Shown: piece after piece, positions 1 to 10,873 of the stretch
How the letters are laid out: the number at the start of each line of letters is the position of its first letter
Numbering within the stretch: the stretch's first letter is position 1
From: Diphasiastrum complanatum
Lineage: Eukaryota; Streptophyta; Lycopodiopsida; Lycopodiales; Lycopodiaceae
Assembly (NCBI GenBank): GCA_029204225.1
Contig: CM055106.1
Coordinates: forward strand, 1,056,889 to 1,120,888
DNA: 64,000 nucleotides
Direction of reading: 5' to 3'
Position numbers and translations under genes: made by a program
Notes under the pieces: model-generated
What the model saw: the letters and a program-made list of their open reading frames with translations, nothing else
The model's database searches: none
What the model was told of the DNA's origin: nothing

Positions 1-729
1 GATGGATGAGTATCCAATCATGATCCATGAGCTTGGATCATCCTTCCTTCTTGTTTCCAAGGGAATATATGCAAAGCAAGCACTACCAAGTTCACTAAGG
101 TGATCAACCTTAGGCTTCATCTTGAATAAAACTTCATATGGTGCTATTCCTTCAAGAGCTCCAATACTCCTCAAAGCTTTAATCTTCAATGAGAATTTCT
201 TCTCAACATATGCTTTGAATAATAAGGAATAATCATACACCATAATACTTGAAGAGAGAAGATATGTGCATCTTGTGTAATCCTCCTCCTTTGAAATATT
301 GGAAATATAAGAAACATCAAGAGAGTTTGCACTCTCACTTGGATCAAATTTGTAGATGCCTTCAAATCTTGATCCGTATGCAAGGATCTCACCATCCTTC
401 TTAATCACACAATTGTCAATATTGAAATTGACATCAAAGCCACTATCAAGAAGTTGGCCAACACTTAAGATGTTCTTTGTAAGCTTTGGGACAAAAAGAA
501 CATTGTTGAGAAAGAGATCTTTAGAAGATGCAAGCTTCAAGGGAATAATCCCTACTCCTTCAATATTGCACTCATGCTTACTTGCAAAGTATATGGTCTT
601 CTTGACTCCATCATAAGGCATAATAGATGAAAAAAAGTCCTTGGAGCCACACATATGTGAAGATGCTCCACTATCAATATACCATGAGTCATACTTGTTG
701 AAGGTGGAAGAGGAGAAACTTGATGCCAT
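1..729 (-). pseudogene. Ty1/copia protease-integrase fragment (family CoC)
   Basis: Read on the minus strand, this begins MASSFSSSTF and reaches a copia aspartic-protease motif WYIDSGASSHM at about 654-690. The linker that normally precedes integrase follows, ending near KFDPSESANSL. Most of the integrase core is absent: the frame jumps near 240 to the integrase C-terminal segment, recognisable as PYEVLFKMKPKVDHL and GSACFAYIP at about 76-150. The fragment continues off the left edge. Its protease differs clearly from the CoA family elsewhere in the window, so it is another lineage. It is broken by the internal deletion. The family assignment rests on known copia motif order; the deletion is inferred from the missing D,D-35-E core. 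Confidence 0.75.
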
Positions 730-1244
730 AAGAATAGATCTGTCCCTTCTGCTTGACTTTAGGCATTGAAACAAGAAAGCTATAGACCAAGAAATGTCCA
801 TGACGTCTGATAACAGGCAAAACGTTCTGAAACTAAGAAGAAACAAGAACCAGCCAACCTATTCTCTAGACAGGAAATCTATCTACATTTGGCACTGTTG
901 CTGCTTGAGCCAATACATTTCAAATCTGTGTAGTGCTGCAATACTGCCCACACTCAGAATCCTATCCAAAACTTCTACATCTTTGAATATCTCTGAGCTC
1001 TACAAAGACTGTAACACTCTTTCATCTGCATTCTGATCTGTAAACGAATTGCACCACAACACAAGAAGACAACACACCTATGGTAGATCACTTCCACACT
1101 CCACACCCTCCACACCATCTACCAAGCTCTCCATCTTTTGCACACAACCTTGCAAGAACACAAACATCCCTACCAAAAATCATACACAGCCTCCTTTCTC
1201 CTTGCATTCACCAAACGATCCTTACCATTGCTTTTCCTTCCTCC
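730..1244. other. unrecognised C/T-rich sequence left of the CoA insertion
   Basis: I see no gene here. The short open frames at 794-1036 and 1049-1397 lack recognisable motifs, and the second runs into an LTR. The last 200 bases are pyrimidine-rich. They would have been continuous with the G1-like leader that resumes at 4802 before the CoA element inserted. Confidence 0.4.
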
Positions 1245-1249
1245 ACTCA
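1245..1249. repeat. target site duplication, left copy (ACTCA)
   Basis: ACTCA stands immediately left of the CoA LTR and again immediately right of the element at 4797-4801. Five-base duplications are the normal product of copia integrase. Confidence 0.85.
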
Positions 1250-1901
1250 AGTGAAGGATTTCAGATCATTCAAGATCCAATCCATGTCCCAAATCTTTGG
1301 TTACAATAAGGAGCAAACCAACTCATGCCAATGTAGAAAAATCAGCATCTACACACAAAATGAGATGCAAACTCTAAGAGATATTGATCAAACATGAACC
1401 AAAACATAAAATATATTTTCTTTCCGTACAATTACAGTACCCTACTGAATTTCACACGTGTGGAACCAAAAATAGCAATAAATGATCATTCTACACATAG
1501 AATTGCAAGATAACACCAAGATAGTGCACCAATGAGTAGTAGAACCCAAAGAGAACCATGTATAATGATGAAATGAGAGAGAGAAGAGAGAAGATGTGTC
1601 TCTCCACGAGTTACATCCTTTTATAGAGTTTTCAAACCCTATTTGGCCACTTGGGTTTCCCTCCAAAATGTAAACCCTACTATTTTTGGGTCTAAATTCA
1701 ATGTACCCAAAGTTCAAATTTGAATCTCTCTCAAACTCGACTACCAACTTTCCCACACTTTCCAAAAGTGTTTATTGAATGTATTTTAAACTAATATAAC
1801 TTCAAAAATTTTGTCCTCAAGTCTAAAATGAGTTTTGGCCTCTTATTGACAATTAACCAAAATATGAATAAACTAGACTAAACTAGTTGAAATCTCTCAC
1901 A
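1250..1901 (-). repeat. CoA 3' LTR
   Basis: On the minus strand it starts TGTGAGAGATTTCAAC and ends GAAATCCTTCACT, against ...CACA in the partner LTR. A TATA-like TATAAAAGGA lies at about 1616-1625 on the minus strand and is conserved in the LTRs at 4143 and 36528. It would place the transcription start shortly downstream. Confidence 0.9.
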
Positions 1902-2448
1902 CTCCCTCTTCAACTAGTTTTGGCATAGTTTTGACAATAGAACTTTGATCCAACTTTAGAATGATCTCCATCCTAAGTATAGATCTCCTTTCTAAAGTTC
2001 TAAAGTATCTTTCATAATTGATATAGAGAATAGTGTCCAAATTGGATGCTTCACTATTTCTTACATCAAATTTACACATCAAGATATAACTAGAACATGA
2101 AGAACCAAATAGAATGTGAATGAAATGATTTCTCCATGTTTCAAACTTTGAACTCTCTGGAAAATTACAACAACCAAACAATAAATGTGAGTGATGACCA
2201 TTTGCTTGCTTGTCTCCTCCAACTTTGTCCTTTCTTGATATGTCTCCACCATAAAACTCCATGAATGAGCCTCCATCTCCATCTTGCCACAAGAAACCAT
2301 CAAACCTTGGAAATCCATGAGTAGGTGAGTACATTAATGATGCAAATCCAGCACCACATGACTCCATAAACCAAGTAGGTTGCACTAGTCCATCTTCAAG
2401 ATCTACTTGACACAAGAAAATGACCATGAATTCACCAAAAATTGACAA
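1897..2448 (-). CDS. hypothetical 183-aa ORF inside the non-autonomous CoA element
   Basis: An uninterrupted frame from ATG at 2448 to a TGA formed by the first bases of the 3' LTR (1897-1899), so its last codons run through the polypurine tract. The product starts MSIFGEFMVIF, is rich in Gly, Ser and aromatic residues, and ends IVKTMPKLVEEGV. I recognise no gag, protease, integrase, RT or RNase H motif. It occupies the place where pol would end in a full element. It may be captured sequence, a decayed remnant or a chance open frame. Other CoA copies in this window do not preserve this region for comparison. The call is of an open frame, not a proven gene. Confidence 0.3.
   Translation of the reverse strand: MSIFGEFMVIFLCQVDLEDGLVQPTWFMESCGAGFASLMYSPTHGFPRFDGFLWQDGDGGSFMEFYGGDISRKDKVGGDKQANGHHSHLLFGCCNFPESSKFETWRNHFIHILFGSSCSSYILMCKFDVRNSEASNLDTILYINYERYFRTLERRSILRMEIILKLDQSSIVKTMPKLVEEGV
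1902..1914 (-). other. CoA polypurine tract
   Basis: On the minus strand GAAGAGGGAGTG lies directly before the TG of the 3' LTR, the position from which plus-strand DNA synthesis is primed. The related copy at 45407 has GAAGAGGGGGTG in the same place. Confidence 0.85.
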
Positions 2449-3061
2449 TCTCCAAGTACTGGCACCAAGTAGCTCAACACTTCAGAACTTGATCATGGAT
2501 GAGTGATATAAATAGCCTCCATTAGCCTCATTTCCATCAGCAAAACCAGCCAAGAATGCTAGTACAACTCCAAAGATAAGATATTGCAAGACAATGTAGC
2601 TAGTTTGTCCATATCTTGACAATTTGCACACATCTACATGAAACAGCTCAAACATGAGATAGAACAAGTAAAGTAAACTTGAAAAACACTTCCTTGCTTC
2701 TCCTTTGACCTTACTTGAGTCTTCAATAAGCTAGAAAAATAGATCCATAACATCTTTGCCAATTACCTCTCATTTGATGCTCTTGACTAGCTCCAAATTG
2801 CCACCTTTCCTTTTGTGTTGTTGAAGCCCTTTGAGACCAACCTCTTGATCTTCCTCTTGATCATCAAAGTCATTGAACAAACTTTGTTTTCCAGATCCAT
2901 TACTTGCTTTTTAAGTATGAAAACCATGAGAACCAATATCCACTTGCATAGCATCATCTATACAAGAAAATTCTCCAAAACATGTGAGTAAAGCAAAGTG
3001 AGTCGCTTCCACTTGCTTACCTTTCTCTTGATCATCAAAGATATCAAAGATATGAATATCT
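2449..3061. other. non-coding interior of CoA
   Basis: This lies between truncated gag and the 183-aa frame. Short open frames (2482-2667, 2911-3126) show no known motif. Gag is cut off at about 3065 after ILNGLLD, where other copies continue with AHANIVQS, so an internal deletion or replacement starts here. Confidence 0.5.
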
Positions 3062-3541
3062 TCAGACATCCAACAAGCCATTAAGTATAACTTGAACAAG
3101 TTCTTTCTCCTTAATGCTTTCATCAATACATGCTAACTCATCATTGAATGTTTTAACTCTCAAAACAAAAGCATGAGTACTCTCTTCCTTCTTTTGCAAA
3201 CTTTGAAAGATTTGCCTCCTAAGAGTAAGCACTCTTGATGTAGACTTGGATTCATAAAGCTTCTTCAAAGCTTCCCAAGCCTCCAAAGATGATGTGCACT
3301 TACCAACTTCCTTGAGAAGTTCATTGGTAACATTCATCTTGATCATGTGTAGAGCTTTCTTTGCTCTCTTGTCATACCTCACTTGATCTTGTTGAGTTGC
3401 TGGTCTCTCCTCCAAACCTACAACAATCTCCATCAACTCATTCATCTCCAATAAGGACTCCATCCTCACCTTCCAAGTAGAATAGTTGATTGAGGTAAGC
3501 CTATCATTGCTCTCCAACATAAATCCACTACTTGTAGCCAT
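3062..3541 (-). pseudogene. CoA gag, truncated (UBN2-type copia gag)
   Basis: 159 codons starting MATSSGFMLESNDRLTS. It matches copia gag polyproteins of the UBN2 type, the structural protein that packages element RNA in cytoplasmic particles. Features seen are the N-terminal NYSTWKVRMESLLEMNE segment, a conserved EAWEALKKLYE near residue 95, and LTLRRQIF near residue 115. The CCHC zinc knuckle and everything downstream are missing. The same N-terminus occurs in the plus-strand copy at 37761 with only scattered differences. The start is the first ATG after the leader and matches the other copy. Confidence 0.85.
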
Positions 3542-4130
3542 GTTGAAGTGAACTGATATTCTCTTTCAACCTGTTCCAATGCACAAAGCACTCTCTTGAA
3601 TGTCAAAAAATGAACTCAAGAAGAAATCACAAAGATATGGAACCTCTCAAATCTCTTCTAGCACTTCTAACTAGAAAATCAACACATAGAATAGTGAAAT
3701 CTTGATCAACCTATGATCTATCCTCAGTCTAATGATTCTTGCCACTTCCTAAGATTGAAACACACTCAAATGAAGTTCAGTAACCTCACAAACTAGAGAT
3801 CCAATCAAAATTAGGGTTTTGACAAAATCACAAAAAATTGAATATCTCAAATTCTACATGCAATTTCTAGAAACTTGATATATCTTCTTGTAGACTTCAA
3901 TGAGACCTTCCTAATGCACCAAAAATCATCTAAATCTAGTAAACCAAGTGTGAAATTGGAATTGATCAAGTATATAACCCTACATTGAGTTTTGACCTAC
4001 AAAAGATCAATTCTACACATGCAAAAATGCTGATTTTTGAGTAGAAATCAATCTAGAATGCTCTAGCATTGGTAACTCCTCCAAATCCTTGCTAAAGATG
4101 GCTGATCCTTTCATAACCTGAAACACAAGA
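3542..4130. other. CoA untranslated leader
   Basis: About 590 bases between PBS and gag start, without a gene. The equivalent leader in the plus-strand copy at 37188-37760 has similar length and sequence. Confidence 0.7.
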
Positions 4131-4142
4131 GCTCTGATACCA
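4131..4142 (-). other. CoA primer binding site
   Basis: TGGTATCAGAGC on the minus strand, abutting the LTR end ...TTCACA. It is the classic plant copia site complementary to the 3' end of initiator tRNA-Met. Confidence 0.9.
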
Positions 4143-4796
4143 TGTGAAGGATTTCAGATCATTCAAGATCCAATCCATGTCCCAAATCTTTGGTTACAAT
4201 AAGGAGCAAACCAACAATCATGCCAATGTAGAAAAATCAGCATCTACACACAAAATGAGATGCAAACTCTAAGAGATATTGATAAAACATGAACCAAAAC
4301 ATAAAATATGTTTGTTGTCCGTAAAATTACGGTACCCTACTGTATTTCACACGTGTGAAACCAAAAATAACAATAAATGATCATTCTACACATAGAATTG
4401 CAAGATAACACCAAGATAGTGCACCAACAAGTAGTAGAACCCAAAGAGAACCATGTATAATGATGAAATGAGAGAGAGAAGAGAGAAGAGGTGTCTCTCC
4501 ACGAGTTACATCCTTTTATAGAGTTTTCAAACCCTATTTGGCCACTTGGCTTTCCCTCCAAAATGTAAACCCTACTATTTTTGGGTCTAAATTCAATGTA
4601 CCCAAAGTTCAAATTTGAATCTCTCTCAAACTCGACTACCAACTTTCTCACACTTTCCAAAAGTGTTTATTGAAAGTATTTTAAACTAATATAACTTCAA
4701 AAAGTTTGTCTCTAAGTCTAAAATGAGTTTTGCCCTCTTATTGACAATTAACCAAAATATGAATAAACTAGACTAAACTTGTTGAAATCTCTCACA
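4143..4796 (-). repeat. CoA 5' LTR
   Basis: Partner of the 1250-1901 LTR, with perfect TG...CA ends on the minus strand. The TATA-like TATAAAAGGA is at 4511-4520. The outer edge abuts ACTCA at 4797. Confidence 0.92.
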
Positions 4797-4801
4797 ACTC
4801 A
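4797..4801. repeat. target site duplication, right copy (ACTCA)
   Basis: Matches 1245-1249 exactly. Confidence 0.85.
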
Positions 4802-4826
4802 CACGAGCCTTCTTCCCTTCTATCTC

Positions 4827-5165
4827 CATCTCAGCCGAGTCATTCGTGAAATTCTCAGCCGAGTCATTCATTAACATCTCAGCCGAGCCCCTTTGTTACC
4901 AGTTCGACTGACGAACTCCTTAAAAAAAAAATTAAATCTCAACTAAAGGATCTCCACGCCATTTCGACCGAAGCCATCTTTCAAATCTCGACCAATGTCA
5001 CCTGTCAAATCTCGACTGAATTTTTTGGACCCCATCTCAACCGACATTCTGGTCACCATCTTGACCAATGTTTTTTTTTACTCCATCTTGATCGGCGGAC
5101 CGAATCCACACCCAAGCACATAATTTTCGACCCAGATATCTGGTTGCAATTTCGACTGAACTACC
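4827..5165 (+). repeat. degenerate G1 minisatellite, first locus
   Basis: Irregular repeats of a unit resembling ATCTCRACCGRAGC plus about 11 variable bases, here mostly as ATCTCAGCCGAGTCATT or ATCTCGACCGAA. The same motif forms longer arrays at 15770-15990 and 16610-16990 (reverse complement) and at 55912-56500 and 62262-62385. In the plus G1 copy such an array lies upstream of gag, as here. Confidence 0.65.
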
Positions 5166-5399
5166 ATCTTAACAAAGCCTTAGAGCTTAAAAAAAAAAAA
5201 ACTGACATGAACACCAAAAAAATTTCAAAAATAAAACCTATATCAATCGAAAGCCCTTCTGATATCGAGTCTCCTTCTTGAGTTCCCTACTAGCCGAAAA
5301 AAAAAAATCCTAAAAGAATCCAAAAACACAAACTCGTACAAAACACAAAAATACACGACAGTACCCAATGAACCAACATACTGATCATGATATCCCAAA
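5166..5399. other. G1 leader remnant, no gene
   Basis: A-rich tracts and scattered C-rich words between the minisatellite and gag similarity. No open frame or motif is recognised. Confidence 0.4.
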
Positions 5400-6716
5400 A
5401 GTTGATCCACACGGTTTAGAGTCTCCTACGGCTGAACAAGTCACTAGGTTATACTGAATGAGGTCACAAATACACAAGCCATCCACAAACCCATTCGAGA
5501 TCCAAAGACCTGATAGAGCAGGGTCTTCATGAGTCCGAGCCCATTTTTATGGTGCTGACCCCTCACAGGCCAGAACCCACCTTAACGGAGCTTTTGCAGC
5601 CCATGGTGCTCATATTGAAAAGTGAACTCCCAAGCTAGATCTACCCAAGTTTGAAAGTAGTTCGAATCCTCAAAGATTCTTGCAAATCTTTGAAAATGCA
5701 TGCGATGTGTATGGCAAAACATCTCCCGACACTATGGTCCAACTGTTTTCAATGACCATGATCGCTAAAGCACATAACTGGTTTTTTAACCTTGATCGTG
5801 AAGATAAATTGGATTGGTCTAATCTGAAAGAATCCTTTATCAAACATTTTATGCCCTTTTGTTTGATAGAGAATCCTTTTATAAAATCGAGTAACATCAG
5901 GATGGCAAAAGACGAACACATATGAGACTATATTGAGTGTTTCAAACGCTTAAAAGGTCAAGTACAAGAACAGCCCTCCGAACAGATGCTCATCATCTGG
6001 TTTTTAGTCGGACTCTCACGATGGATTAGATGCGAGCTTAAATCCAATGACAAATATACGAGCCTACAGCTACCTATGTCTGATGTCATCAAAGAAGAAG
6101 ATGAGGGATCAAATGTTGATGAATCCAGGGAAAGGAAAGCACCTCGTGCTCCCGTCTATGAGTCGAAGCAGATCGAAGATACCCGAGATCAGCTTTGAAA
6201 ATCACAGCTGGAGTTGCTTAATCAACAACATCAACTGCAGATGGAAAAACTCACCAATGAGTTTCAAAATACTTTGAAGTTTATCCAACGCAATATGCCT
6301 CGTCAACCACACACTGCCCATGTACCTAATAGACAAAAATCCATCTAGTGCCCACACTACCGGGCTACACATCATGTTGATGCTTGCCCTTCATATCAGC
6401 CTATCCAAACACATGTCATCCAATGATATGAAGATCAACCGTCGCAATCTGGACATTCATCCCATTATCACAAATACCCACCAGAAAGTCTAGAGCCACT
6501 AGCCATACAAGATGGCTATGTCATTATACAAGGGCCTATGAACAACAGATGTTTGATTTGTGGTAAAACCGGCCACTTCATGGTTGATTGTCTAGTCAAG
6601 ATGAAGTACCATGCCAACTGTCTCGACTGTGTCAGAAAACAAAGTTTCAAAGACTGTCCACAACAACCCAACAAGATCCTACCTGCCCGACACGTCAGTC
6701 ATGAATCATGATAGAA
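5400..6716 (+). pseudogene. Ty3/gypsy G1 gag, decayed
   Basis: The capsid region is clearest at 5680-5925, where FENACDVYGKTSPDTMVQLF and DREDKLDWSNLKESFIKHF match the gag of the plus G1 copy at 57000-57180. It continues through IECFKRLKGQVQEQPSEQ and LVGLSRWIRCELKSND to an acidic linker and a Gln-rich stretch. A final CCHC zinc knuckle, CLICGKTGHFMVDC, is at 6550-6591, followed by a second Cys/His cluster ending SFKDCP. Several in-frame stops (for example near 5923, 6198 and 6348) interrupt it. The role in the living family is the capsid/nucleocapsid polyprotein. Order and spacing match the 56700-58330 copy, so family assignment is secure. Confidence 0.8.
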
Positions 6717-7170
6717 TCTTCACGACAACACCACACAAGCACCATAGCAAACAATAGTTAAACTTGTTGCTCAATCGATAAGTTTCTTGAGAACTTCTAC
6801 CTTACCATGACATTTACCAGATCGATAATCGAACATAGACGTTATATGAACTGAGTAGTTGCAAGACAAAGAGAAACTCGATATTCTGTCAGTTACTACT
6901 ATTCCCAAAATAGAGCACCTTCACACGAGAATTGACCATTTCTTTGCAAATCTGCAATCTCAAATCTATATGTCTACACTTTCTGATGAGATTTCTACTA
7001 ACTGCATATCACGAAACAACTCTGAAAAACCAAAAATCTAGACAACGGTTCATTTATGAATCTCATAATCTGAAGGATACTAATGGGAATAGTGTTTTCC
7101 CTTCTATGCATTTTAAGACATATCTTACAATATCTGCTATCAATGATGGTGCGTCATGTCAGAGTTGATT
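6717..7170 (+). pseudogene. probable remnant of G1 gag-protease linker and protease
   Basis: Weak evidence. At about 7083-7160 the translation GNSVFPSMHFKTYLT then ISAINDGASCQS lines up with GNSITLPLSYKDYPT then VSAILDSGSG of the plus G1 protease (58810-58890). If so, the catalytic DSG has become NDG. The stretch 6717-7080 would be the linker but retains no convincing similarity. The similarity was judged by eye and could be partly chance. Confidence 0.35.
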
Positions 7171-7676
7171 CTTGTCTTTCATAGAGATATTCATCTTCGA
7201 GTCAAATACAATAAGATCAAAACAAATTTAGTTAAAATTTGTTCAATCTTTAGTCCAGTTGCATGTTTGACGTGTTTCAACTGCGTGTCCAAACACCGAT
7301 CCAACCTTGAACATGCAAGTTACAAATACCAACATCCCACCAATAGATTTGGGGGGGGGGAGAGTGGATATGCTTGGATCCACTACGAGCAGTTACATTG
7401 CCAACAACAACATCAACAAGATCGACAGCCAAGGTCACAAAACCAAAGACAATAACGACAAGGCTAAGAAGGCAAATGAGCAATCCAAAGAGACACAATC
7501 AGAAGAAGTACCCCACTCACGATGGAGATCCTTCAGAAAAGAGAAGCACGAGTATAAAAAAATTAGTCTCCTTCTTCAACCAGCCCTCTTGTTACAACAT
7601 CACCATCCATTCTCATGCCTATCGCCCACACCATTTACTATTGTCACCACCGCCACCACCCTTCCTTCCATTTCTC
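7171..7676. other. unrecognised segment with a G10 run
   Basis: No recognised gene. It contains ten consecutive G at 7351-7360 followed by AGAGTGGAT, which could be a polypurine tract. No LTR was identified beside it. A Lys/Gln/Asn-rich frame (7307-7560) shows no motif. Confidence 0.3.
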
Positions 7677-7890
7677 TATTTTCCAGCCATGAACTGTTGG
7701 ACGTATGTGTCAAAGTCACGCGACACCATCTTGAGCTCAATAAAATGTCGATACGAGTCCCTCTTATTCACAATCATAAACTCTTTCAAGAATACCTCCC
7801 AAAAAACATCCCAAGTGACTGCCTTAGGATCCAGGTCTCGCCACCATGACATGGCTTTACCAATAAAACGGTCTTAGACAGCATGGAAAT
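7677..7890 (-). pseudogene. short Ty3/gypsy gag fragment of another lineage
   Basis: On the minus strand the frame reads FIGKAMSWWRDLDPKAVTW, then VFWEVFLKEFMIVNKRDSY and FIELKMVSRDFDTYVQQF. The Ala-x-x-Trp-Trp, W..F...F..EF and FxxLKxxxxxFDxYVxxF pattern is the core of gypsy capsid domains. It ends in a stop soon after FMAGK. It differs from G1 and G2 gag, so it represents a third gypsy lineage. Only about 65 residues survive. Confidence 0.6.
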
Positions 7891-9203
7891 ACGTAAAATA
7901 CGTAGTTTTTATGAAAAAGTTAGAATGGCATGGATCTGTCCTAACACCTAGTAAAAATATTGCCACTTTGAAGTGTTGAGTTCGAAGTAGCAGCATCATT
8001 TTCTCTCTTCGATGCTACGAACCGTCAGATTCAAGGTGTTATGTCCATGTCCTATATAAGGGAATCAGAATAATTCTTGACATGAATAACTGGTCACTCT
8101 AGTTGTATGTGGTTATTGGTTATGCTATGTCATTTCGGACGTGGTCGTTACAAGGAATTAATAATCATATGAGGGCCCAGACCTATAATTGGACATGGGA
8201 GCACTTGCATGGTGAATGACTGTTTTAATGCAAGAATAAGAGGTCAATAGCTTAATATAGATTGCATGGGGATCCTAAGGGGAATATATTTCCTACTAAA
8301 AATCGATCATGTCTATCCAAAACAGTGTCCATATACCATGGTCATTATATGATCTATGTATAACAATTTTTGGTAATATTTAACTCTACTTTTTTTAAGT
8401 GTTACTTTAGACTATTGGTGAGATACAACTGGAAAGCATGGATATGCTCAGGAGTATGGATAGCAGTACATGACATACTTGCTTTGTAAGGGTCACTTGG
8501 GTTAGCATGGCATGGATTTGCCCTAATACCAGCACACATGTCCATACCATGTCTTTTGGCTAAGCAAAACTACGGTTTAAACTATTCATACTCTTTTTAT
8601 AACTAAAAACGAATGATATGGACCAATTGATCAACATGGCACTCGCCTTGATACGGTGATATAACGGCTTGGCGTATCGCTAAAACATTGTTTGATTGGA
8701 AAGACTGGACTATGTTCTAGAATGCTATTCAAAGCTGTTAAGTAGTATAACTTCTTTTGGACATGAATAACAACTGATGCTCAACTATGACACTTGTCTT
8801 CCTCACTAAACTAACTTGTGCGATTTTGTTTTGTGGAATGGTGGCAAGTATCAGCTGGACGTCTTGAAACTGGTTATGCTTTATGTTGTTTCTTAGTACT
8901 ATAGTTTACTTTTCAGCTATCTTTTACTTTGTTGGATTAAAGGCTTTAAAAAGCTTCAGTCTTGTTTTGTTAGAGGAACTAATTGCAATCTTGTAACCCT
9001 CTCTATGCATCCTGGTGGTGTAAATCCGACTATTCCTTGGTTGGGATAGTACTGAAGCTTTTACCTTTTATCCAAATCATAAGCTAATAAAGGTCTGTTT
9101 TTATGGTTTAGTCCACATGATGGTTTCAGAATGCTGCCTCTTTGGGTTATGGGGATCCCCTTCCTCCACCTAACCATTTTGTTCAGACACTGATTTGTTG
9201 TAT
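7891..9203. other. no recognised gene
   Basis: AT-moderate sequence without supported coding potential. A TATA-like CTATATAAGGG lies at 8053. Two near-identical words (about 7923-7950 and 8504-8531, both close to GGCATGGATYTGYCCTAA) stand about 580 bases apart and may be remnants of a repeat. Confidence 0.4.
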
Positions 9204-9587
9204 GAAAAAGGCCATTGAGATTCATAATTGTCATTAACACTGATAGGGCTACATGTTCTTCTGCTGGACCTGAGGATAAGATTCTCTGCTTGATTGATCT
9301 GCTTGAAACTATTGATTGGGTAAAGATTTATCTTGAGTTTGTTAAGAAGAAAGACACTTTGAGCTTAGTGGAGAATCTTTATAGTCATCTTACTAATTTC
9401 GTTGAAAAATTCAATAAAGAGAAAAAGTTCTATAATATGCACATTGAAAAGTGTTTATGTGCTTGGAAAATGAAAATGGTATTACTCTTGCTATCCTTTC
9501 CTCTCTTGTTTCTGATGCTCCTCTATCACCGTATCCTTTAGTCTTTACTGATGACCTTGATGCATTAGAGAAACTTAGAGCCCGATG
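9204..9587 (+). other. possible exon-like coding remnant, unknown
   Basis: A 108-codon frame (9215-9541) contains IDLLETIDWVKIYLEFVKKK and a Lys-rich stretch. At about 9465 an alternative frame continues as ENGITLAILSSLVSDAPLSP to EKLRAR and a stop at 9587. Together these look like a coding sequence with a frameshift or spliced junction. I do not recognise the protein. It could be chance. Confidence 0.25.
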
Positions 9588-10439
9588 AGGGCCTCTGAAA
9601 AAAATGTCTTTTCATTTTTTCTCCTCATTTTCATAGCCATGTGGACCAATAGAAACCTTGATATTAGACTTCTACGTAACGTAGCTTTTCTCAGATATAA
9701 ATAAAATCAAAACTTTTTAAGTATACAAATGTTTCATCGGGCAGTATGTGGAAATGCTATTGGATGTTGAGGCCTACCCTTCCAGCTCATCACTGCCCGA
9801 AGATACCCAAAATTTTTGAAAATGAATATGACAGATGGTTGGATTGAGAAAATCGATGTAACATTAATGTACTTACATTGTCAAATCATGGTTTATAGAG
9901 TTAACTAGAGTTAACTCGTAGCACCAAATAGTTCAATATTTCAAATTTTTGCCTACACATATTTTTAGATTTATGGCTTTTTGCCTACACATATTCTCAA
10001 ATTCATAGTTCAGTGTTTCAAATTTTGGCCGACACATAACGAATGGTGCCATCGAGGAAGCCATGCTCCTCAATCGACTCTGTGATTCTCTTAAATGAGA
10101 AAGATGACAGTGGATTATGGGTGCCAAGAAAATATTCAAAAAACTCTTGGGTTCCGATGCATCCATCATCAAAAGGAACATTTCGAAAAAGCAAAAGGAC
10201 AAAACTATCATTTTGATCTTATTGGAAGGGCAAAATTTTAAATTTCAGAACATTATCAAGAGGAAAATCTATTTTCAAAATTTTAGTCTAACATGTATAT
10301 ATGCATTCAGAGATAAATGTGCAAGGATTCAATCGTCAGGATCACAGAAAAACAATTATGAGTATTGATATATTATAATAATTTGAATTTTTTGTCATTC
10401 CTTATCATCTATTACTAAACTTGTCAATTTGATCATTTT
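9588..10439. other. no recognised gene
   Basis: Overlapping short frames on both strands (9933-10211 minus, 10117-10368 plus) lack motifs. The words CCTACACATATT and TCAAATT recur at 9950-10030. Confidence 0.35.
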
Positions 10440-10474
10440 TCTCTTGCAAATTTATATCCATCCAATATAAATGA

Positions 10475-10873
10475 ATGGGAGCCAAGTGGATCTCTTGCAG
10501 GTGTGCTAGATGTAGTACACACTGGTATTATCTACAATATAGAGGTAGAACTGCAAACGATCTTGCTGATTGTAGAATCTTCTTTTATGAATCAATGTAC
10601 ATTCCTGATATAAATGAAAAATTTGGACAAATAGTCCCAATTCCATTACCTAGTTTTGAAAGTGATGAATGGGTTGCTCCAGATGCTGTAGTATCAGAAT
10701 CATTTCGTTGCATACTATATAATGATATAAAAAAATTCATTAAAGATAAGCATGGGTTAAAAAACAGTCCGAATAAGTTGGTTTATTTCTCTGAATATAT
10801 TTGTGGATATATTTTTAAGTGTCAATGTACACAAAACTCCAACAATGTTTGTATGCAAAAAATTATCAGATAG
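10475..10873 (+). other. unrecognised 132-codon open frame
   Basis: The frame includes FYESMYIPDINEKFGQ, then IPLPSFESDEWVAPDAVVSE, KKFIKDKHGLKNSPNK and a Cys-containing end. The composition looks protein-like rather than random, but I recognise no family and the start is uncertain. A second frame at 10955-11170 (KKIEIIYNDALLTCVEVEED) may belong to the same decayed gene. The surrounding 1 kb is AT-rich. Confidence 0.25.

Larger units (their letters stand above)
1250..4796 (-). mobile_element. complete non-autonomous Ty1/copia element CoA, minus orientation
   Basis: Two similar direct repeats of 652 and 654 bp flank a 2.24-kb interior. The unit is bounded by a 5-bp duplication (ACTCA). Read on the minus strand the order is 5' LTR (4143-4796), primer binding site (4131-4142), untranslated leader, partial gag (3062-3541), an unrelated 183-codon open frame (1897-2448), polypurine tract (1902-1914) and 3' LTR (1250-1901). 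No protease, integrase, RT or RNase H is present, so it must have moved using enzymes from a full CoA relative. About two dozen differences between the LTRs are visible by eye, so the insertion is not recent. The T of the terminal TG is A at 1250. Confidence 0.9.

Noticed and set aside
9215-9541. A confident host gene call
   Set aside because: No recognised domain and a needed frameshift or intron; kept only as a low-confidence remnant.
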